A stretch of DNA of 13,361 nt from positions 1 through 13,361 of the forward strand of contig DATFJV010000080.1 in assembly GCA_035268985.1 (NCBI GenBank), written 5' to 3'. Each line of letters opens with the position of its first letter. Positions within the stretch are counted from its first letter, which is position 1. The position numbers and the translations under genes were made by a program. This DNA comes from JAAYHV01 sp035268985. GTDB lineage: Bacteria > Bacillota > Clostridia > Peptostreptococcales > Anaerovoracaceae. This document shows positions 13,219 through 13,361 of this stretch, one piece after another. The notes beneath the pieces are model-generated. The model searched no databases and was not told where the DNA came from. It saw nothing but the letters and a program-made list of their open reading frames with translations.

Positions 13219-13361
13219 TTATTTCATATTTTCAAATTTCTTCTGATCACTAGTTTGTGCAATATGCTTAGCAAATTCTTTTTTCCCATCAATATTGCCT
13301 TGTCTTGCTATCATAATTCTCTGTGCCTGAGGTGATCCCGCTCCATGCATGGATTCAGTTC
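13219..13361 (-). CDS. abfD: 4-hydroxybutyryl-CoA dehydratase-like protein, C-terminal 46 residues (truncated by window)
   Basis: This is the C-terminal end of a gene running off the right edge on the minus strand. The frame reads ...RTESMHGAGSPQAQRIMIA, then an Asp/Lys-rich tail, ending TAA at 13219-13221. TESMHGAGSPQAQRI is, from memory, a hallmark of the end of 4-hydroxybutyryl-CoA dehydratase/vinylacetyl-CoA isomerase, a 4Fe-4S/FAD enzyme of 4-aminobutyrate fermentation in Clostridium aminobutyricum. Other members of the 4-hydroxyphenylacetate hydroxylase superfamily could share it. Only 46 complete residues are visible, so catalytic ligands cannot be checked. It is cotranscribed with the gldA-type gene. 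Confidence 0.65.
   Translation of the reverse strand, partial: TESMHGAGSPQAQRIMIARQGNIDGKKEFAKHIAQTSDQKKFENMK

Overview
The window looks like a chromosomal segment of a low-GC, anaerobic Clostridia-type Firmicute. The DNA is AT-rich, genes have strong AGGAGG-type ribosome sites and sigma-A-like promoters, and the gene content is typical of fermentative anaerobes: nickel chaperones HypA/HypB, a large Fe-S/FAD/NADPH oxidoreductase, a GPH-family sugar symporter, a glycerol dehydrogenase homologue and the tail of a 4-hydroxybutyryl-CoA dehydratase-like gene. I cannot name the species.

Layout. (1) 1-1396, plus strand: the end of an ABC-2 exporter operon (truncated ATPase, then permease), closed by a terminator. 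(2) 1380-8376, minus strand: a probable five-gene operon reading leftwards: a 9-TM membrane protein (DUF5692-like, copy 1), a TetR regulator, hypB, an 899-residue multidomain iron-sulfur flavoprotein, and hypA. A GPH-type symporter with its own likely promoter follows. (3) 8438-10137, plus strand: a DhaS-like TetR-family regulator and a second DUF5692-like membrane protein. The two paralogues therefore lie back to back, each with its own TetR-type regulator. (4) 10152-10740, plus strand: a rhodanese-domain lipoprotein. (5) 10730-12023, minus strand: a GNAT acetyltransferase, and a class I Fic toxin preceded by a small antitoxin gene that starts at TTG. (6) 12051-13361, minus strand: a GldA-type dehydrogenase and, just upstream of it, the C-terminal end of a 4-hydroxybutyryl-CoA dehydratase-like protein.

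The most interesting part is region 2-3. HypA and HypB normally deliver nickel to NiFe hydrogenase, but no hydrogenase or other hyp gene is present. They flank an NADPH/FAD/Fe-S enzyme and are apparently cotranscribed with an uncharacterised membrane protein whose Cys/His residues, including a C-x3-H-x3-C motif, are conserved in the diverged second copy. Copy 1 has a perfect consensus promoter with an operator-like inverted repeat at the start site, suggesting repression. Copy 2 has a -10 but no recognisable -35, and an inverted repeat upstream, suggesting activation. This may be a regulated metal- or redox-linked system that has not been described; that is inference from context.

No rRNA, tRNA, CRISPR array, insertion sequence or recognisable riboswitch was seen. 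No gene-free stretch exceeds 300 bases.
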